DNA of 64,000 nt from Gillisella vitis. GTDB lineage: Bacteria > Pseudomonadota > Alphaproteobacteria > Rhizobiales > Rhizobiaceae. Below are positions 21,109 to 30,895 of this stretch, piece by piece (the stretch's first letter is position 1; the number at the start of each line of letters is the position of its first letter). The notes beneath the pieces were generated by a model. It saw nothing but the letters and a program-made list of their open reading frames with translations. It was not told the origin of the DNA and did no database searches. A program made the position numbers and the translations under genes. The stretch covers positions 372,001-436,000 of the forward strand of contig WPHV01000003.1 in NCBI GenBank assembly GCA_009744235.1. Direction: 5' to 3'.

Positions 21109-21972
21109 TCACTCGCCGCCGCCGAGTGAGTGAACGTAGACAGTCAATTCCTTGACTGTCGTATCGCCTAGACGCGCTGACCATCCCGGCATCACGCCAT
21201 GCTTGGGATGGGACACCTGCTGGATGATCTCCTGTTCGCCTTTGACCTTCAGCCAAATGGCGTCACCGAGATTGGGCGCACCGAGATCGCGGTTGCCCTC
21301 AGCCTTTTCACCGTGGCAGGCAACACAATTGTCCATGAACACCTGCTTTCCGGGCGCAACCAATGCGTCGTTGGACGGCTTGCCCGTCAGGCTGACGACA
21401 TAGGCGGAGACCTGGCGGATTTCTTCGGGCTTCAAAATGTCGGCAAAGGCCGGCATTTCCGACGCCCGGGTTTCCGGATCGCTCGTGTAGCGAATACCGT
21501 GTTGCAGAGTGGTGTAAATGGCATCCACACTGCCGCCCCACAGCCAGTCATCATCGTTCAGGTTTGGATAGCCGGGGCCACCGGCCGCACCAGAACCGTG
21601 ACAGGGGGTACAATTGACCTTGAAGGCCGCAGCACCGCCAGCGGTGGCGAATTCGGTCAGATCCTTGTCGGCCAGGATATCCTTGATCGGCAGGGCCGCG
21701 ATCTTGTCGGTGAACACCGATTGCGCCGCCTTGGCCTCTGCAAGCTCGGCGGTGACTGCGGCACGGTTGGTATAACCGAACAGGCCCTTGGTATTGGTAG
21801 AGAGCATTGGCCAGGCCGGATAGACCACCGTATAGCCGATCGCCCAGACAATGGTAGCGTAGAAGGTATAGACCCACCAACGCGGCATCGGGTTGTTCAG
21901 CTCGCGGATGCCGTCCCATTCATGACCCGTGGTTTCGACACCGCTGATTTCGTCAATGTGTTTGTCAGACAT
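21109..21972 (-). CDS. ccoP: cbb3-type cytochrome c oxidase subunit III (diheme cytochrome c)
   Basis: 287 residues. One membrane segment near residues 32-52 (WWVYTFYATIVWAIGYTVVY) anchors a periplasmic part with two c-type heme sites, CTPCH and CVACH, in tandem cytochrome c domains; candidate axial methionines follow each (ASEMPAF, HGVMPGW). It passes electrons to the CcoN active site. FixP is the rhizobial name. Last gene of ccoNOQP, two bases after ccoQ. Confidence 0.96.
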   Translation of the reverse strand: MSDKHIDEISGVETTGHEWDGIRELNNPMPRWWVYTFYATIVWAIGYTVVYPAWPMLSTNTKGLFGYTNRAAVTAELAEAKAAQSVFTDKIAALPIKDILADKDLTEFATAGGAAAFKVNCTPCHGSGAAGGPGYPNLNDDDWLWGGSVDAIYTTLQHGIRYTSDPETRASEMPAFADILKPEEIRQVSAYVVSLTGKPSNDALVAPGKQVFMDNCVACHGEKAEGNRDLGAPNLGDAIWLKVKGEQEIIQQVSHPKHGVMPGWSARLGDTTVKELTVYVHSLGGGE

Positions 21973-21974
21973 GA

Positions 21975-22136
21975 TCAGTCCTCCCGCAAGGGGATAGAGG
22001 CAGCATCTCCCGCCCGCTCTTTGGCGCCTGGACGAAAGACGAAGAGAATGGCGCCCGCGAAGAACAGCAGCATGGCGAGCATGCCCCAGCTGTCAGCGAA
22101 ATGGCGCATGGCCGTATAGATTTCGGTTCCTTCCAT
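21975..22136 (-). CDS. ccoQ: cbb3 oxidase small subunit CcoQ/FixQ
   Basis: 53 residues with a single membrane helix (about 14-33, WGMLAMLLFFAGAILFVF) and a charged cytoplasmic tail. The ATG at 22136 has GGAGGG 4 nt upstream, which decides it over a longer frame running into ccoO. CcoQ stabilises the CcoN-CcoO-CcoP complex in other bacteria. Confidence 0.9.
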   Translation of the reverse strand: MEGTEIYTAMRHFADSWGMLAMLLFFAGAILFVFRPGAKERAGDAASIPLRED

Positions 22137-22146
22137 GACGCCCTCC

Positions 22147-22878
22147 TCAACGGTAGCCGGTTGCGTCGTCATATTTGGTGAAGTCCACCAAAGTGCCGAT
22201 CATTTGCAGGTAAGCGATCAGCGCGTCCATTTCGGACAGGACCGCCGGGTTGCCGTCGAAATCGCCGACTTTCGCCTTGGGATAGCGGGCCAGCAGTGCC
22301 GTGGTATCGGCATTCGGGTCCGCCTGGGCGGCCAGATCGGCCTTGGCATTATCGATCATGTCCTGGGTATAGGGCACGCCGACTTCGCTGTTGACCTTCA
22401 AGTCCATGGAGACGTTGGTGATCTTCAGCGGGGTCTCTTTCAGGAACGCATATTTCGGCATGATCGATTCCGGCACCACGGAACGCGGATCGCTCAGGTG
22501 CTGGACATGCCAATCGTTCGAATAACGATCCCCGACCCGGGCCAGATCCGGCCCGGTGCGCTTGGACCCCCATTGGAACGGATGGTCGTACATCGATTCC
22601 GCCGCCAGGGAGTAATGACCGTAACGTTCCACTTCGTCACGGAACGGACGGATCATCTGGCTGTGGCAGAGGTAACAGCCTTCGCGGATGTAGATGTCGC
22701 GACCGGCCAGCTCGAGCGGCGAGTAGGGCCGCATGCCCTCCACCTTTTCGATGGTGTTTTGCAGGTAGAACAGCGGCGCGATTTCGACGATGCCGCCTAT
22801 CGCAACCACCAGCAGCGAACCCAAAAGCAGCAGGCTGGCATTTTTTTCGATGATCTTGTGTTTATCGAGAATGGACAT
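22147..22878 (-). CDS. ccoO: cbb3-type cytochrome c oxidase subunit II (monoheme)
   Basis: 243 residues, the FixO length. An N-terminal membrane anchor (about 13-35, [18 protein letters not shown]) is followed by the heme c site CYLCHSQ near residue 70. The ATG at 22878 has AAGGAGGG 5 nt upstream. It is ten bases downstream of ccoN and translated with it. Confidence 0.96.
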   Translation of the reverse strand: MSILDKHKIIEKNASLLLLGSLLVVAIGGIVEIAPLFYLQNTIEKVEGMRPYSPLELAGRDIYIREGCYLCHSQMIRPFRDEVERYGHYSLAAESMYDHPFQWGSKRTGPDLARVGDRYSNDWHVQHLSDPRSVVPESIMPKYAFLKETPLKITNVSMDLKVNSEVGVPYTQDMIDNAKADLAAQADPNADTTALLARYPKAKVGDFDGNPAVLSEMDALIAYLQMIGTLVDFTKYDDATGYR

Positions 22879-22888
22879 GGTGCCCTCC

Positions 22889-24529
22889 TTACTCCGCCGG
22901 TTGCAGGACAGGCGCCATGGCCGAACCTGCAAGAGGCGCCTCGTTGCGCTGGTGGCCGAGAATGGTCATGGTGATGTTCCAGGCCATGACCAGGCTGCCG
23001 GCGAGATAGAGCCCGCCGCCGACGGCGCGCATGACATAGTAGGGGAACATGGCCTTGACGGTTTCCGCGAAGGAATAGACCAAGAAGCCCTGCGCATCGT
23101 ATTCGCGCCACATCAGTCCCTGCTGGATACCGGCTACCCAGAGCACGGCGGCATAGACAACGATGCCGAGCGTGGCGAGCCAGAAGTGCCAGTTGACCAT
23201 CCGCATCGAATAGAGGCGGTCACGGTGCCAGAGCTTGGGCGTCAGGTAGTAGATCGCGCCGAAGGTGATCATGCCAACCCAGCCGAGAGCGCCGGAGTGA
23301 ACGTGACCAATGGTCCATTCGGTATAGTGGCTAAGCGAATTGACCGTCTTGATCGACATCATCGGGCCTTCGAAGGTCGACATACCGTAGAAGGCGATGG
23401 CCATCACCATCATTCGGATGATTGGATCGGTACGAATCTTGTCCCAGGCGCCCGAAAGCGTCATCAATCCGTTGATCATCCCGCCCCAGGACGGCATCCA
23501 CAGCATGATCGAGAACACCATGCCCAGCGTCTGCGCCCAATCGGGCAGTGCGGTATAATGCAGGTGATGTGGACCGGCCCAGATATACATGAAGATCAGC
23601 GCCCAGAAGTGGATGATCGACAGCCGGTAGGAATAGACCGGGCGACCGGCCTGCTTGGGCACGAAATAGTACATCATGCCCAGGAAGCCCGCCGTCAGAA
23701 AGAAGCCGACGGCATTATGCCCGTACCACCATTGCGTCAGCGCATCCTGTACCCCTGAAAAAGCCGAGTAGCTCTTGACGCCGAGGAAGGAGACCGGGAT
23801 CGCCAGATTGTTGACGATATGCAGCATGGCAATGGTGACAATGAAGGCCAAGTAGAACCAGTTGGCCACATAGATATGCGGCTCCTTGCGGGTCAGGATC
23901 GTGCCCAGGAAGGCGACGAGATAGGCGACCCAGACGATCGTCAGCCAGATATCGACATACCATTCCGGTTCCGCATATTCACGGCCCTGGGTGATCCCGA
24001 GCAGGTAACCGGTGGCAGCCATGACGATGAAGAAATTATAGCCCCAGAACACGAACCAGCCGAGCGTGCCGCCAAACAACCGGCTGCGACACGTGCGCTG
24101 CACCACATAAAACGATGTAATGATCAGTGCATTGCCGCCAAAGGCGAAAATCACGGCAGACGTGTGCAATGGCCGCAGCCGCCCGAAATTCAGCCAGGGG
24201 CCGAAATTCAGATCGGGAAAGGCCAGTTGCAGGGCGATGACCAGCCCGACAAGAAAGCCGATCACACCCCAGAACACCGTGGCGATGACACCATAGCGAA
24301 TGACTTCGTCAAAATATTCAGACTTGGGTTGCGCCGCAGCCCGGCTGGAGAGGCCAGCAGCTGCCGGTGCAAACCGGATATGGCGCAGCATGACGACCGT
24401 GCCACCCAGGAGCACGAAAAAGGCCACCCACATATGGGCAGCAAACAGGCTGTCATAGGCGAAACCCGCCCCGAGCAGCGCGGCAAAGGCCAGAATGGCC
24501 AAAACCATGGTTTCGAAAGTATAATTCAT
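22889..24529 (-). CDS. ccoN: cbb3-type cytochrome c oxidase catalytic subunit I
   Basis: High-affinity heme-copper oxidase subunit of 546 residues, with about twelve hydrophobic segments. The metal-ligand histidines lie in recognisable family segments such as [46 protein letters not shown] and [14 protein letters not shown]. The ATG at 24529 gives the usual FixN N-terminus ([12 protein letters not shown]); starts at 24538 or 24562 are also in frame. It heads ccoNOQP for microaerobic respiration. About 285 bp upstream is a FixK/FNR box. ccoGHIS assembly genes are not adjacent. Confidence 0.96.
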   Translation of the reverse strand: MNYTFETMVLAILAFAALLGAGFAYDSLFAAHMWVAFFVLLGGTVVMLRHIRFAPAAAGLSSRAAAQPKSEYFDEVIRYGVIATVFWGVIGFLVGLVIALQLAFPDLNFGPWLNFGRLRPLHTSAVIFAFGGNALIITSFYVVQRTCRSRLFGGTLGWFVFWGYNFFIVMAATGYLLGITQGREYAEPEWYVDIWLTIVWVAYLVAFLGTILTRKEPHIYVANWFYLAFIVTIAMLHIVNNLAIPVSFLGVKSYSAFSGVQDALTQWWYGHNAVGFFLTAGFLGMMYYFVPKQAGRPVYSYRLSIIHFWALIFMYIWAGPHHLHYTALPDWAQTLGMVFSIMLWMPSWGGMINGLMTLSGAWDKIRTDPIIRMMVMAIAFYGMSTFEGPMMSIKTVNSLSHYTEWTIGHVHSGALGWVGMITFGAIYYLTPKLWHRDRLYSMRMVNWHFWLATLGIVVYAAVLWVAGIQQGLMWREYDAQGFLVYSFAETVKAMFPYYVMRAVGGGLYLAGSLVMAWNITMTILGHQRNEAPLAGSAMAPVLQPAE

Positions 24530-24564
24530 TGTTGGCATCCCCCAACGGCTTTGTGTCGGCACGG

Positions 24565-24583
24565 CCCTTCCCTAAGGGAAGGG
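24565..24583. repeat. hairpin in the ccoN leader
   Basis: CCCTTCCC-TAA-GGGAAGGG, perfect 8-bp arms with a 3-nt loop, 36 bp before the ccoN start. It may fold in the 5' leader of ccoN mRNA; no T-run follows. Confidence 0.4.
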
Positions 24584-24813
24584 TTCCGCCCTGATTTGTG
24601 GTTTGCGCAGTCGCTCCATGAAAAAAGCCATTCCGTTGCCGGGACGTTTTTCTGACAGCGCCAGAGTATTTCCAGCAAAAGTACGTAAAAACAGCGAGAT
24701 AGAGCGTTTTGCATTTCGAGGAAAAGCAGTATTGCTCGCCGCGCCATGCCGCCTGCCGGATGGATAGACTTCTGCGTCGAGTCTCTGTTTGACATTCCGC
24801 AGCCTCTGCAACC

Positions 24814-24827
24814 TTGATTCAAATCAA
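24814..24827. promoter_or_regulatory. FixK/FNR-type anaerobox
   Basis: TTGATTCAAATCAA is a perfect match to the TTGAT-N4-ATCAA operator of FixK/FNR regulators. It lies in the 727-bp gap between ccoN (minus) and the hemerythrin-like gene (plus). If used at the usual -41.5 position toward ccoN, transcription would start near 24779 and leave a leader of about 250 nt. The rest of the gap (24838-25240) shows no gene I can support. Confidence 0.75.
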
Positions 24828-25256
24828 GGCAGTCCATGCAAAGATGGCGATATATGAAGGACGGCAATGGCATTGTGTCGCAGGCATCGGACATCCGATG
24901 CGGAGACATTGCGAACCGGCAGTTGCGGCGAAACACCGGAGGGTCTGAAAGGGTCTCTGGCGTTTCCTAAGTGACCCTTTCAGTGCGTGTTATGCATCCT
25001 GATCGGGAAACGGTCTTCAAGGCGGGATTTTTCTTGGCCTTGCACGATGCCGCATTGCCATGTTCAGAGCCCGGCGCTGTGAACGACAACCATGGCTCTT
25101 TGGAAATGGCCCTGGCACTTCATTTCCGGACATCTCAAGCCTTTGATGCATTTGAGATATTCGGCATTCATGCAGGGCGAAGATGTGGCTCACGCCTTCG
25201 CGCTTGTCAATAACGCCCTACGCATGTGCCGGGCCGGCAATAGAAGGAGATGCGGA

Positions 25257-25763
25257 ATGCAGAGCAATTTGGACAAGACGGGTTTTCCGAAGACCAGAGA
25301 TGCTCGGCCCCTTGCTTTGCCGCCGTGTGAGACCAGTCTGGAATGGCTGAATCATGCCCATGGGGAGCAAATGGCGCTGTGCGCCGAACTGGAAGAGATC
25401 GCCGATTCTCTGCCGAACACTATCAACCGGCAGAAATGCATCTACGCGGCCAAGGCGCTAACCCCGCTGATCAAGGGCGTCCATCACTATGAGGAAAGCA
25501 TCCTGTTTCCCTGGCTCGAAACATCGACACGCAGCAGCGTCGGCATGCATGAGACGCTGAACCGGTTGCGCTTCGAGCATTGCGAAGATGAGTGTTTTGC
25601 CGAGGAACTGACAGATGCCCTGCTGAAACTCGGCAGCGGTGGCGAAGTCAACATGGAGGCCGTGGGCTATATGCTGCGTGGCTTCTTTGAAGGGCTGCGA
25701 CGCCATATCGCCTTCGAGAGAGAACACATTCTCTGCCAGATCGGCGAAACCCAGCGGTCCTGA
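25257..25763 (+). CDS. hemerythrin-like (HHE domain) protein
   Basis: 168 residues, helical. Likely iron ligands are in WLNHAHGEQ, VHHYEESILFPWLE (H-x3-E), RFEHCEDE and RRHIAFEREHIL, the spacing expected for a four-helix hemerythrin-type di-iron site. The ATG at 25257 follows AAGGAGA by 6 nt; upstream in-frame starts give a tail with no resemblance to anything. Such proteins handle oxygen, NO or iron. Its position across a FixK box from the cbb3 oxidase genes suggests a role in low oxygen, which is inference. Confidence 0.8.
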   Translation: MQSNLDKTGFPKTRDARPLALPPCETSLEWLNHAHGEQMALCAELEEIADSLPNTINRQKCIYAAKALTPLIKGVHHYEESILFPWLETSTRSSVGMHETLNRLRFEHCEDECFAEELTDALLKLGSGGEVNMEAVGYMLRGFFEGLRRHIAFEREHILCQIGETQRS

Positions 25764-25820
25764 CGGCTAAGCTTTTGCCGTTGATCACAACGGTGACTGT
25801 GCCGCTCTCTTCGGTCAATA

Positions 25821-25905
25821 AAAAACCCGTCACCCCATGAACTACCCCCGGAAAGGTTGATGTCCAACTTCCGGGGGCAGTTCATTTGCTATGACGGGTT
25901 TTTGA
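25821..25905. terminator. long inverted repeat, bidirectional terminator
   Basis: Outer arms AAAAACCCGTCA / TGACGGGTTTTT and inner arms ATGAACTNCCCCCGGAA / TTCCGGGGGCAGTTCAT fold into one near-continuous hairpin of about 85 nt. It lies between the converging hemerythrin-like gene and DAHP synthase gene and ends in T-runs on both strands. It is much longer than a standard terminator. Confidence 0.7.
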
Positions 25906-25920
25906 TGTGAGCCGAAACGA

Positions 25921-27297
25921 TCAGGCCCCGACGGATCTCAGCCGCTTCTCGTCGCGTCCGCCCTTCATGCGCTCGGCCAGAAGGAAGGCCAGTTCCAACG
26001 CCTGGTCCGCATTGAGACGCGGGTCGCAATGGGTATGGTAGCGATCCTGCAAATCCTCAGCAGAAACGGCACGTGCGCCGCCGGTGCATTCGGTGACATC
26101 GTTGCCGGTCATCTCGATATGGATACCACCAGGATGCGAGCCTTCGGCCCGGTGGATTTGGAAGAAGCTTTCCACTTCCGACAGGACACGGTCGAAGGGC
26201 CGGGTCTTGTAGTGGTTGAGCGTGATGGTGTTGCCATGCATCGGATCGCAGGACCATACGACCTTGCGCCCTTCCCGCTCTACCGCGCGGATCAGGCGCG
26301 GCAGATGATCGGCAACCTTGTCGTGGCCAAAACGGCAGATCAGCGTCAGACGACCCGCTTCATTCTGCGGATTGAGAATGTCGATCAGGTTGAGAAGATC
26401 GTCAGCCTGAAGCGACGGGCCGCATTTGAGACCCAGCGGGTTCTTGATGCCGCGGCAATATTCGATATGGGCGTGATCTGCCTGACGGGTACGGTCGCCG
26501 ATCCAGATCATGTGGCCTGATGTGGCGTAATGATCGCCAGATGTCGAATCGACGCGGGTCAGTGCCTCTTCATAGCCGAGAAGCAGCGCTTCATGGCTGG
26601 TGAAGAAATCGGTTTCGCGCAGGCTGGCATTGGTTTCCGCCGTGATGCCGACCGCCTTCATGAAATCCATGGTCTCGGAAATCCGGTCGGCCAGCTTGCG
26701 GTAACGCTCGGCCTGCGGGCTGTCCTTGACGAAGCCCAGCATCCATTGATGAACGTTTTCGAGATTGGCATAGCCACCCATGGCGAAAGCGCGCAGCAAG
26801 TTCAACGTCGCGGCTGACTGGCGATAGGCCATCAACTGACGATGCGGATCGGGAACACGAGACTCTTCGGTGAAATCGATGCCATTGATGATATCGCCGC
26901 GATAGCTCGGCAACTCGACATCGCCTTGACGTTCGAAATCCGACGAGCGCGGCTTGGCGAACTGGCCAGCGATCCGGCCGACCTTGACGACCGGAAGCTG
27001 GGCGCCAAAGGTCAGGACAACGGCCATCTGCAGGAAGGCGCGGAAGAAGTCGCGGATCGTGTCGGCGCCGTGTTCGGCAAAGCTTTCGGCACAATCGCCG
27101 CCCTGAAGCAGGAAGCCATTGCCATCAGCCACATTGGCAAGTGCCTTTTTCAACCGGCGCGCTTCACCAGCAAAGACCAACGGCGGATAGGTCGCCAACT
27201 TTTTCTCTGCTGCGGCCAATGCGGCCTGGTCCGGATAGGCCGGAGCCTGCTTGATCGGCTTCTGCCTCCAGCTCGTCGGGGTCCAATTCTGCGCCAT
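25921..27297 (-). CDS. aroG: class II 3-deoxy-7-phosphoheptulonate (DAHP) synthase
   Basis: First step of the shikimate pathway: phosphoenolpyruvate plus erythrose-4-phosphate. 458 residues, plant/mycobacterial type. The N-terminus [19 protein letters not shown] and the segments [36 protein letters not shown] and [14 protein letters not shown] are typical of class II enzymes. AGGTGA lies 6 nt before the ATG at 27297; a GTG nine bases upstream is less likely. It is a single gene convergent with the hemerythrin-like gene. The symbol follows common rhizobial annotation; class II enzymes are also called aroF or aroH. Confidence 0.96.
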   Translation of the reverse strand: MAQNWTPTSWRQKPIKQAPAYPDQAALAAAEKKLATYPPLVFAGEARRLKKALANVADGNGFLLQGGDCAESFAEHGADTIRDFFRAFLQMAVVLTFGAQLPVVKVGRIAGQFAKPRSSDFERQGDVELPSYRGDIINGIDFTEESRVPDPHRQLMAYRQSAATLNLLRAFAMGGYANLENVHQWMLGFVKDSPQAERYRKLADRISETMDFMKAVGITAETNASLRETDFFTSHEALLLGYEEALTRVDSTSGDHYATSGHMIWIGDRTRQADHAHIEYCRGIKNPLGLKCGPSLQADDLLNLIDILNPQNEAGRLTLICRFGHDKVADHLPRLIRAVEREGRKVVWSCDPMHGNTITLNHYKTRPFDRVLSEVESFFQIHRAEGSHPGGIHIEMTGNDVTECTGGARAVSAEDLQDRYHTHCDPRLNADQALELAFLLAERMKGGRDEKRLRSVGA

Positions 27298-27514
27298 CGT
27301 CTTCACCTAAACAAAACGCGGCCATGCCTACGGGCCGCTCGGATTGGCGGCTTATAAACGCTTAATGGAAGCTTGAAAAGCAATACCTTGCTGTCAAATT
27401 GGCCTTCGATAGGTGAAAACCACTCTGGAAGGATTTTGGACAACAGGGAAGCAGTAACTGCCTCCCTGTATATTGAAGGGGACCGGTGGTTTTCACAGTC
27501 TGTTCACGAATTGC

Positions 27515-27620
27515 TGTTGGCGTGGCGAAAATGGTGATTTCGAGAACCGGAGCGGAGCGTACTTAGCGTACGTGAGCCTAGGTAAGCGCAGAAATTGCCT
27601 TTTGCAGCCCGCCAGCGGCT
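27515..27620. repeat. 100-bp imperfect palindrome after gor
   Basis: Left arm TTGGCGTGGCGAAAATGG and right arm (read on the other strand) CTGGCGGGCTGCAAAAGG match imperfectly and are each followed by ATTTC. The centre is CGTAC-TTAGC-GTACG. The element begins 17 bp past the gor stop codon. GAGCGGAGCGTACTTAGCGT resembles, from memory, a dispersed intergenic repeat seen in several proteobacteria. The rest of the 339-bp gap (27298-27514) would hold the DAHP synthase promoter; I see no gene in it. Confidence 0.55.
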
Positions 27621-27636
27621 ATTCTTGGATAGGCTG

Positions 27637-29025
27637 TCAGACCCGCTCGCCGTTCCTGATCCGATAGCTCGGGTTATACATGGTGACCAGTTCTTCGGAC
27701 GCCGTCGGATGCACGGCCATGGTGCGATCAAAATCGTCCTTGGTGCAGCCGGCCTTGAGGGTAATTCCAAGCAATTGCGCCATTTCACCAGCGTCATGGC
27801 CAAGAATATGCGCGCCAACCACTTTTCGGTCAGCCGCATTGACGACCAGCTTCATGATCACTTTTTCGGTGCGGCCCGATAGCGTCGCCTTCATCGGCCG
27901 GAATTCGGCCTTGTAGATCTCGACCTCCGGGAACGTGCGGGCCGCCTCTTCCTCGGTCATGCCGACCGTGCCGATTTCCGGCTGCGAAAAGACCGCCGTG
28001 GCAATCAGGTCGTGATCCGGCGAGGTCGGATTGTCTTTGTATTCCGTTTCGATGAAACACATGGCCTCGTGGATTGCCACCGGCGTCAGCTGCACCCGGT
28101 CCGTCACGTCCCCCAGTGCAAAAATACCCGGGACGTTGGTGCGTGAATATTGATCGACGATGATGGCGCCGCGCTCATTGACAGCGACACCCGCCGTCTC
28201 GAGGCCGAGGCCCTTGGTATAGGGATCGCGGCCCAAAGCCAGCATGACCGATTCAGCCGAAATCACCCCGTTGTTGCGGGTGTGGACGGAAAGGCCACCT
28301 GCGGCCATCTTCTCGACTTCCTCGATCACATCCGTGCAGAGAATACGAATGCCCTTGGCTTCCATGGCCTGGTGCAGGCCACGGCGGATATCCTGGTCGA
28401 AACGCGACAGGATTTCCTTGCCGCGATAGATCAGCGTCGTATCAACGCCGAGACCATGGAAGATATTTGCAAATTCCACCGCGATATAACCGCCGCCAGC
28501 AATCACGATCGAGCGAGGCAGCGCCTCCAGATGGAAAGCTTCATTGGAGGTGATGCATAGCTCATGCCCCGGCAAGGACGTATGCGCATTGGCGGAGCCG
28601 CCGACCGCAATGATGATCCGCTCGGCAGTCACTTCGCGTCCGGTCGCCAGCAGACGGATGCGATTGGGACCGGTCAGTTCCGCACGGCTCTCAATCAGTT
28701 CCGCACCGGCGCTGTTCAAACCCTTTCTGTACAGGCCTTCCAGACGTTCGATTTCCTGGTCCTTGGCGGCGATCAGCTTTTTCCAGTCAAAACGGCTTTC
28801 GCCGACCGTCCAGCCAAATCCTGCGGCATCTTCGAAATGCTCGTGGAACTGCGATGCATAGACGAACAGCTTTTTCGGCACGCAACCCCTGATGACGCAG
28901 GTGCCGCCAAACCGGTATTCCTCGGCAATCGCCACCCGCTTGCCCATGGAGGCCGCAAGCCGGGCGCTGCGCACACCGCCGGAGCCGCCGCCGATGACGA
29001 ACAGATCATAATCGAATGATGACAT
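27637..29025 (-). CDS. gor: glutathione-disulfide reductase
   Basis: NADPH-dependent flavoprotein that keeps glutathione reduced; 462 residues. FAD motif FVIGGGSGGVRSAR near the N-terminus, redox disulfide GGTCVIRGCVPKK (spacing C-x4-C), NADPH-binding GGGYIAVEFANI, and C-terminal VHPTASEELVTM with the active-site His-Pro. The CVIRGC form instead of CVNVGC is usual for the alphaproteobacterial and plant branch. The ATG at 29025 has GGGAG upstream; an earlier in-frame start adds five residues. Trypanothione reductase-like relatives are unlikely given the organism type. Confidence 0.95.
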   Translation of the reverse strand: MSSFDYDLFVIGGGSGGVRSARLAASMGKRVAIAEEYRFGGTCVIRGCVPKKLFVYASQFHEHFEDAAGFGWTVGESRFDWKKLIAAKDQEIERLEGLYRKGLNSAGAELIESRAELTGPNRIRLLATGREVTAERIIIAVGGSANAHTSLPGHELCITSNEAFHLEALPRSIVIAGGGYIAVEFANIFHGLGVDTTLIYRGKEILSRFDQDIRRGLHQAMEAKGIRILCTDVIEEVEKMAAGGLSVHTRNNGVISAESVMLALGRDPYTKGLGLETAGVAVNERGAIIVDQYSRTNVPGIFALGDVTDRVQLTPVAIHEAMCFIETEYKDNPTSPDHDLIATAVFSQPEIGTVGMTEEEAARTFPEVEIYKAEFRPMKATLSGRTEKVIMKLVVNAADRKVVGAHILGHDAGEMAQLLGITLKAGCTKDDFDRTMAVHPTASEELVTMYNPSYRIRNGERV

Positions 29026-29205
29026 GGAAAACTCCCGCAAGACGGACGGCCAAAGCGCCCCTCGAAAATTTCAGTAGATCGGCCGGACTGGCGAACAATG
29101 ATGACCGCTGGCCAAAAACCATAAGATCATCAATCCCCTATATGGGAATGGATAGGAACAACGACAACGGAATGCCGCCGGATCATTCCCGACGGGCCTG
29201 ACGAT

Positions 29206-29231
29206 AAAGCCCGGAACCAGGTCCGGGCTTT
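29206..29231. terminator. terminator after the DUF2059 gene
   Basis: AAAGCCCGGA and TCCGGGCTTT arms (10 bp) with a 6-nt loop, 21 bp past the stop codon of the minus-strand DUF2059 gene. On the plus strand TCTTT follows. Confidence 0.65.
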
Positions 29232-29252
29232 TCTTTAATCGGTGTTATCAGA

Positions 29253-29846
29253 TCAAGGCTTGGGGGCAGGTGCTGGAGCCGCAGGTGCAGGCGCCGGTTC
29301 CGAAGCAGGCATCTGCGCCTTCAACTGTGCACCGGCCACCTTGACCAGGGCATCATTGGTGTTCTTTTCCAGATCACGCGCCACACCGGCAGCCCAGATA
29401 TCGGCGGACTTGCCAAGTTCACGATTGGCGACCGGCTGATCCTTGATCAGCTTCTTGCCAGCCGGGCTGGAGAAGAACGCCGCAATCTGCTTCAACTCTT
29501 CCTGAGTAAAGGACTTGGCATAAACCGTTGCCGCTTCCTTTTCGAGATCGCCACGGCGTGCAGCCAACGCGATGGCCTGCTGGTCAACAGTCTTGTCGAT
29601 CTGGTCTTCAAGGTTAGGATAAGCCTGGATGAGCTGTGCCTTCAACCGAGCGGCGACATTCGGCAGGATATTGTCGAATACATTGGTAACGCCGAGCGCC
29701 GTGATGGCCTGACGGGCAGTATCGATCTGCGCATCCGTCACATCCTGCGCGCGAGCGGCCGGACCAGCCAGAAGCGAAGCTGCGATAACCACACCGGCAA
29801 CCATGTGACCGAGATTAAGGCGACCGAGACCCTGATATTTGCTCAT
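29253..29846 (-). CDS. secreted DUF2059-domain protein
   Basis: 197 residues. Signal peptide through about residue 34 (VAGVVIAASLLAG...ARA), mature protein all helical, with the DUF2059 core YAKSFTQEELKQIAAFFSSPAGKKLI about the middle. The C-terminus is Ala/Pro-rich (PASEPAPAPAAPAPAPKP). The ATG at 29846 sits 10 nt from AGGAG; the one at 29855 is too close to it. The domain is widespread in proteobacteria and has no known function. It stands between rpiA and gor with its own terminator. Confidence 0.85.
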   Translation of the reverse strand: MSKYQGLGRLNLGHMVAGVVIAASLLAGPAARAQDVTDAQIDTARQAITALGVTNVFDNILPNVAARLKAQLIQAYPNLEDQIDKTVDQQAIALAARRGDLEKEAATVYAKSFTQEELKQIAAFFSSPAGKKLIKDQPVANRELGKSADIWAAGVARDLEKNTNDALVKVAGAQLKAQMPASEPAPAPAAPAPAPKP

Positions 29847-29985
29847 AAAACTCATGCTCCTGTTTGTGTCCCCAGCGCTCGCCTCCAACGGCAGCGCTGA
29901 ATTTTCATATTGGTATTATCGATGCACATGGCCGGGACGTGAACTTGCGCCAGACCATGACCACCCGGCTATCACGCCGCGTCAA

Positions 29986-30684
29986 TCACGCCACAGGCTC
30001 GATCACCCGCGCACCATCAGAGCCAGCCACGACGGCCAGCGATGCCATGCCGATGAACAGACCGTGCTCCACCACCCCGGGTATAGCATGCAATGCCTGA
30101 GAAAGGGCCACTGCATCAGGAATGCGGCCAAAAGAAGCATCGAGAATATAATGCCCACCATCCGTCATAAACAGATCGTCACCAGACATGCGCAGGCCAA
30201 TCGTCCCCGACAGGCCGAGTTTGGCGGCTGCCTTTTCGATGGAGATGCGGGTTGCGACGCCGCCGAATCCATTGATCTCGATGGGCAACGGATAGGCACC
30301 CAGCGTTTCCACCAGCTTTGTTTCATCGGCAATGACGATCATCCGTGCCGAGGCGGCAGCAACGATCTTTTCGCGCAGCAGCGCTCCACCGCCGCCCTTG
30401 ATCAGGGTCAGGTGACGATCAAGCTCGTCGGCTCCATCGACGGTCAGGTCCAGTTCCGGCAATTCATCAAGCGACATCAGCGGCACGCCCAGTTCCAGGC
30501 AAAGCCTTGCGGTGCGCTCCGACGTTGGCACGCCTTGAACCTTGAAGCCGTCGGCGACCTTTTCAGCCAGCAACCGCACGAACTCCTCAGCGGTCGAACC
30601 GGTGCCGATGCCGAGCCGCATCCCATTTTCGACATAAGACAAAGCCAGTTCTGCGGCTTTGATCTTCATTTGACGAACGTCCAT
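29986..30684 (-). CDS. rpiA: ribose-5-phosphate isomerase A
   Basis: Interconverts ribose-5-phosphate and ribulose-5-phosphate in the pentose phosphate pathway. 232 residues. Visible signatures are [32 protein letters not shown] with the catalytic-site acidic residues, and [14 protein letters not shown] with the catalytic lysine. The ATG at 30684 gives the family N-terminus [21 protein letters not shown] is 11 nt upstream. Divergent from gph with 211 bp between. Confidence 0.96.
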   Translation of the reverse strand: MDVRQMKIKAAELALSYVENGMRLGIGTGSTAEEFVRLLAEKVADGFKVQGVPTSERTARLCLELGVPLMSLDELPELDLTVDGADELDRHLTLIKGGGGALLREKIVAAASARMIVIADETKLVETLGAYPLPIEINGFGGVATRISIEKAAAKLGLSGTIGLRMSGDDLFMTDGGHYILDASFGRIPDAVALSQALHAIPGVVEHGLFIGMASLAVVAGSDGARVIEPVA

Positions 30685-30895
30685 GCTGCCCGCAACTCCT
30701 CTTGCAACACTCGGCCAAGGCCTTTCGAAACTGCCGGTCAACTAAGCAAACCTTGCTGGTTTGCCAAGCATTCCGCAGAAAGTTCTCGCTGTTTACACGG
30801 GTCGCAAGCCAAACGAAAGCCCCTTTCGACGCCTTCCAATCTTGCATTTCGCCCTGAAAAACCTTAGCCCTGCCCGCCGAAAGCCAAGGTTTTAA

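Noticed and set aside
24971..25213. 80-codon frame between ccoN and the hemerythrin gene
   Set aside because: No ribosome site, no recognisable composition; the region more likely is leader and promoter DNA.
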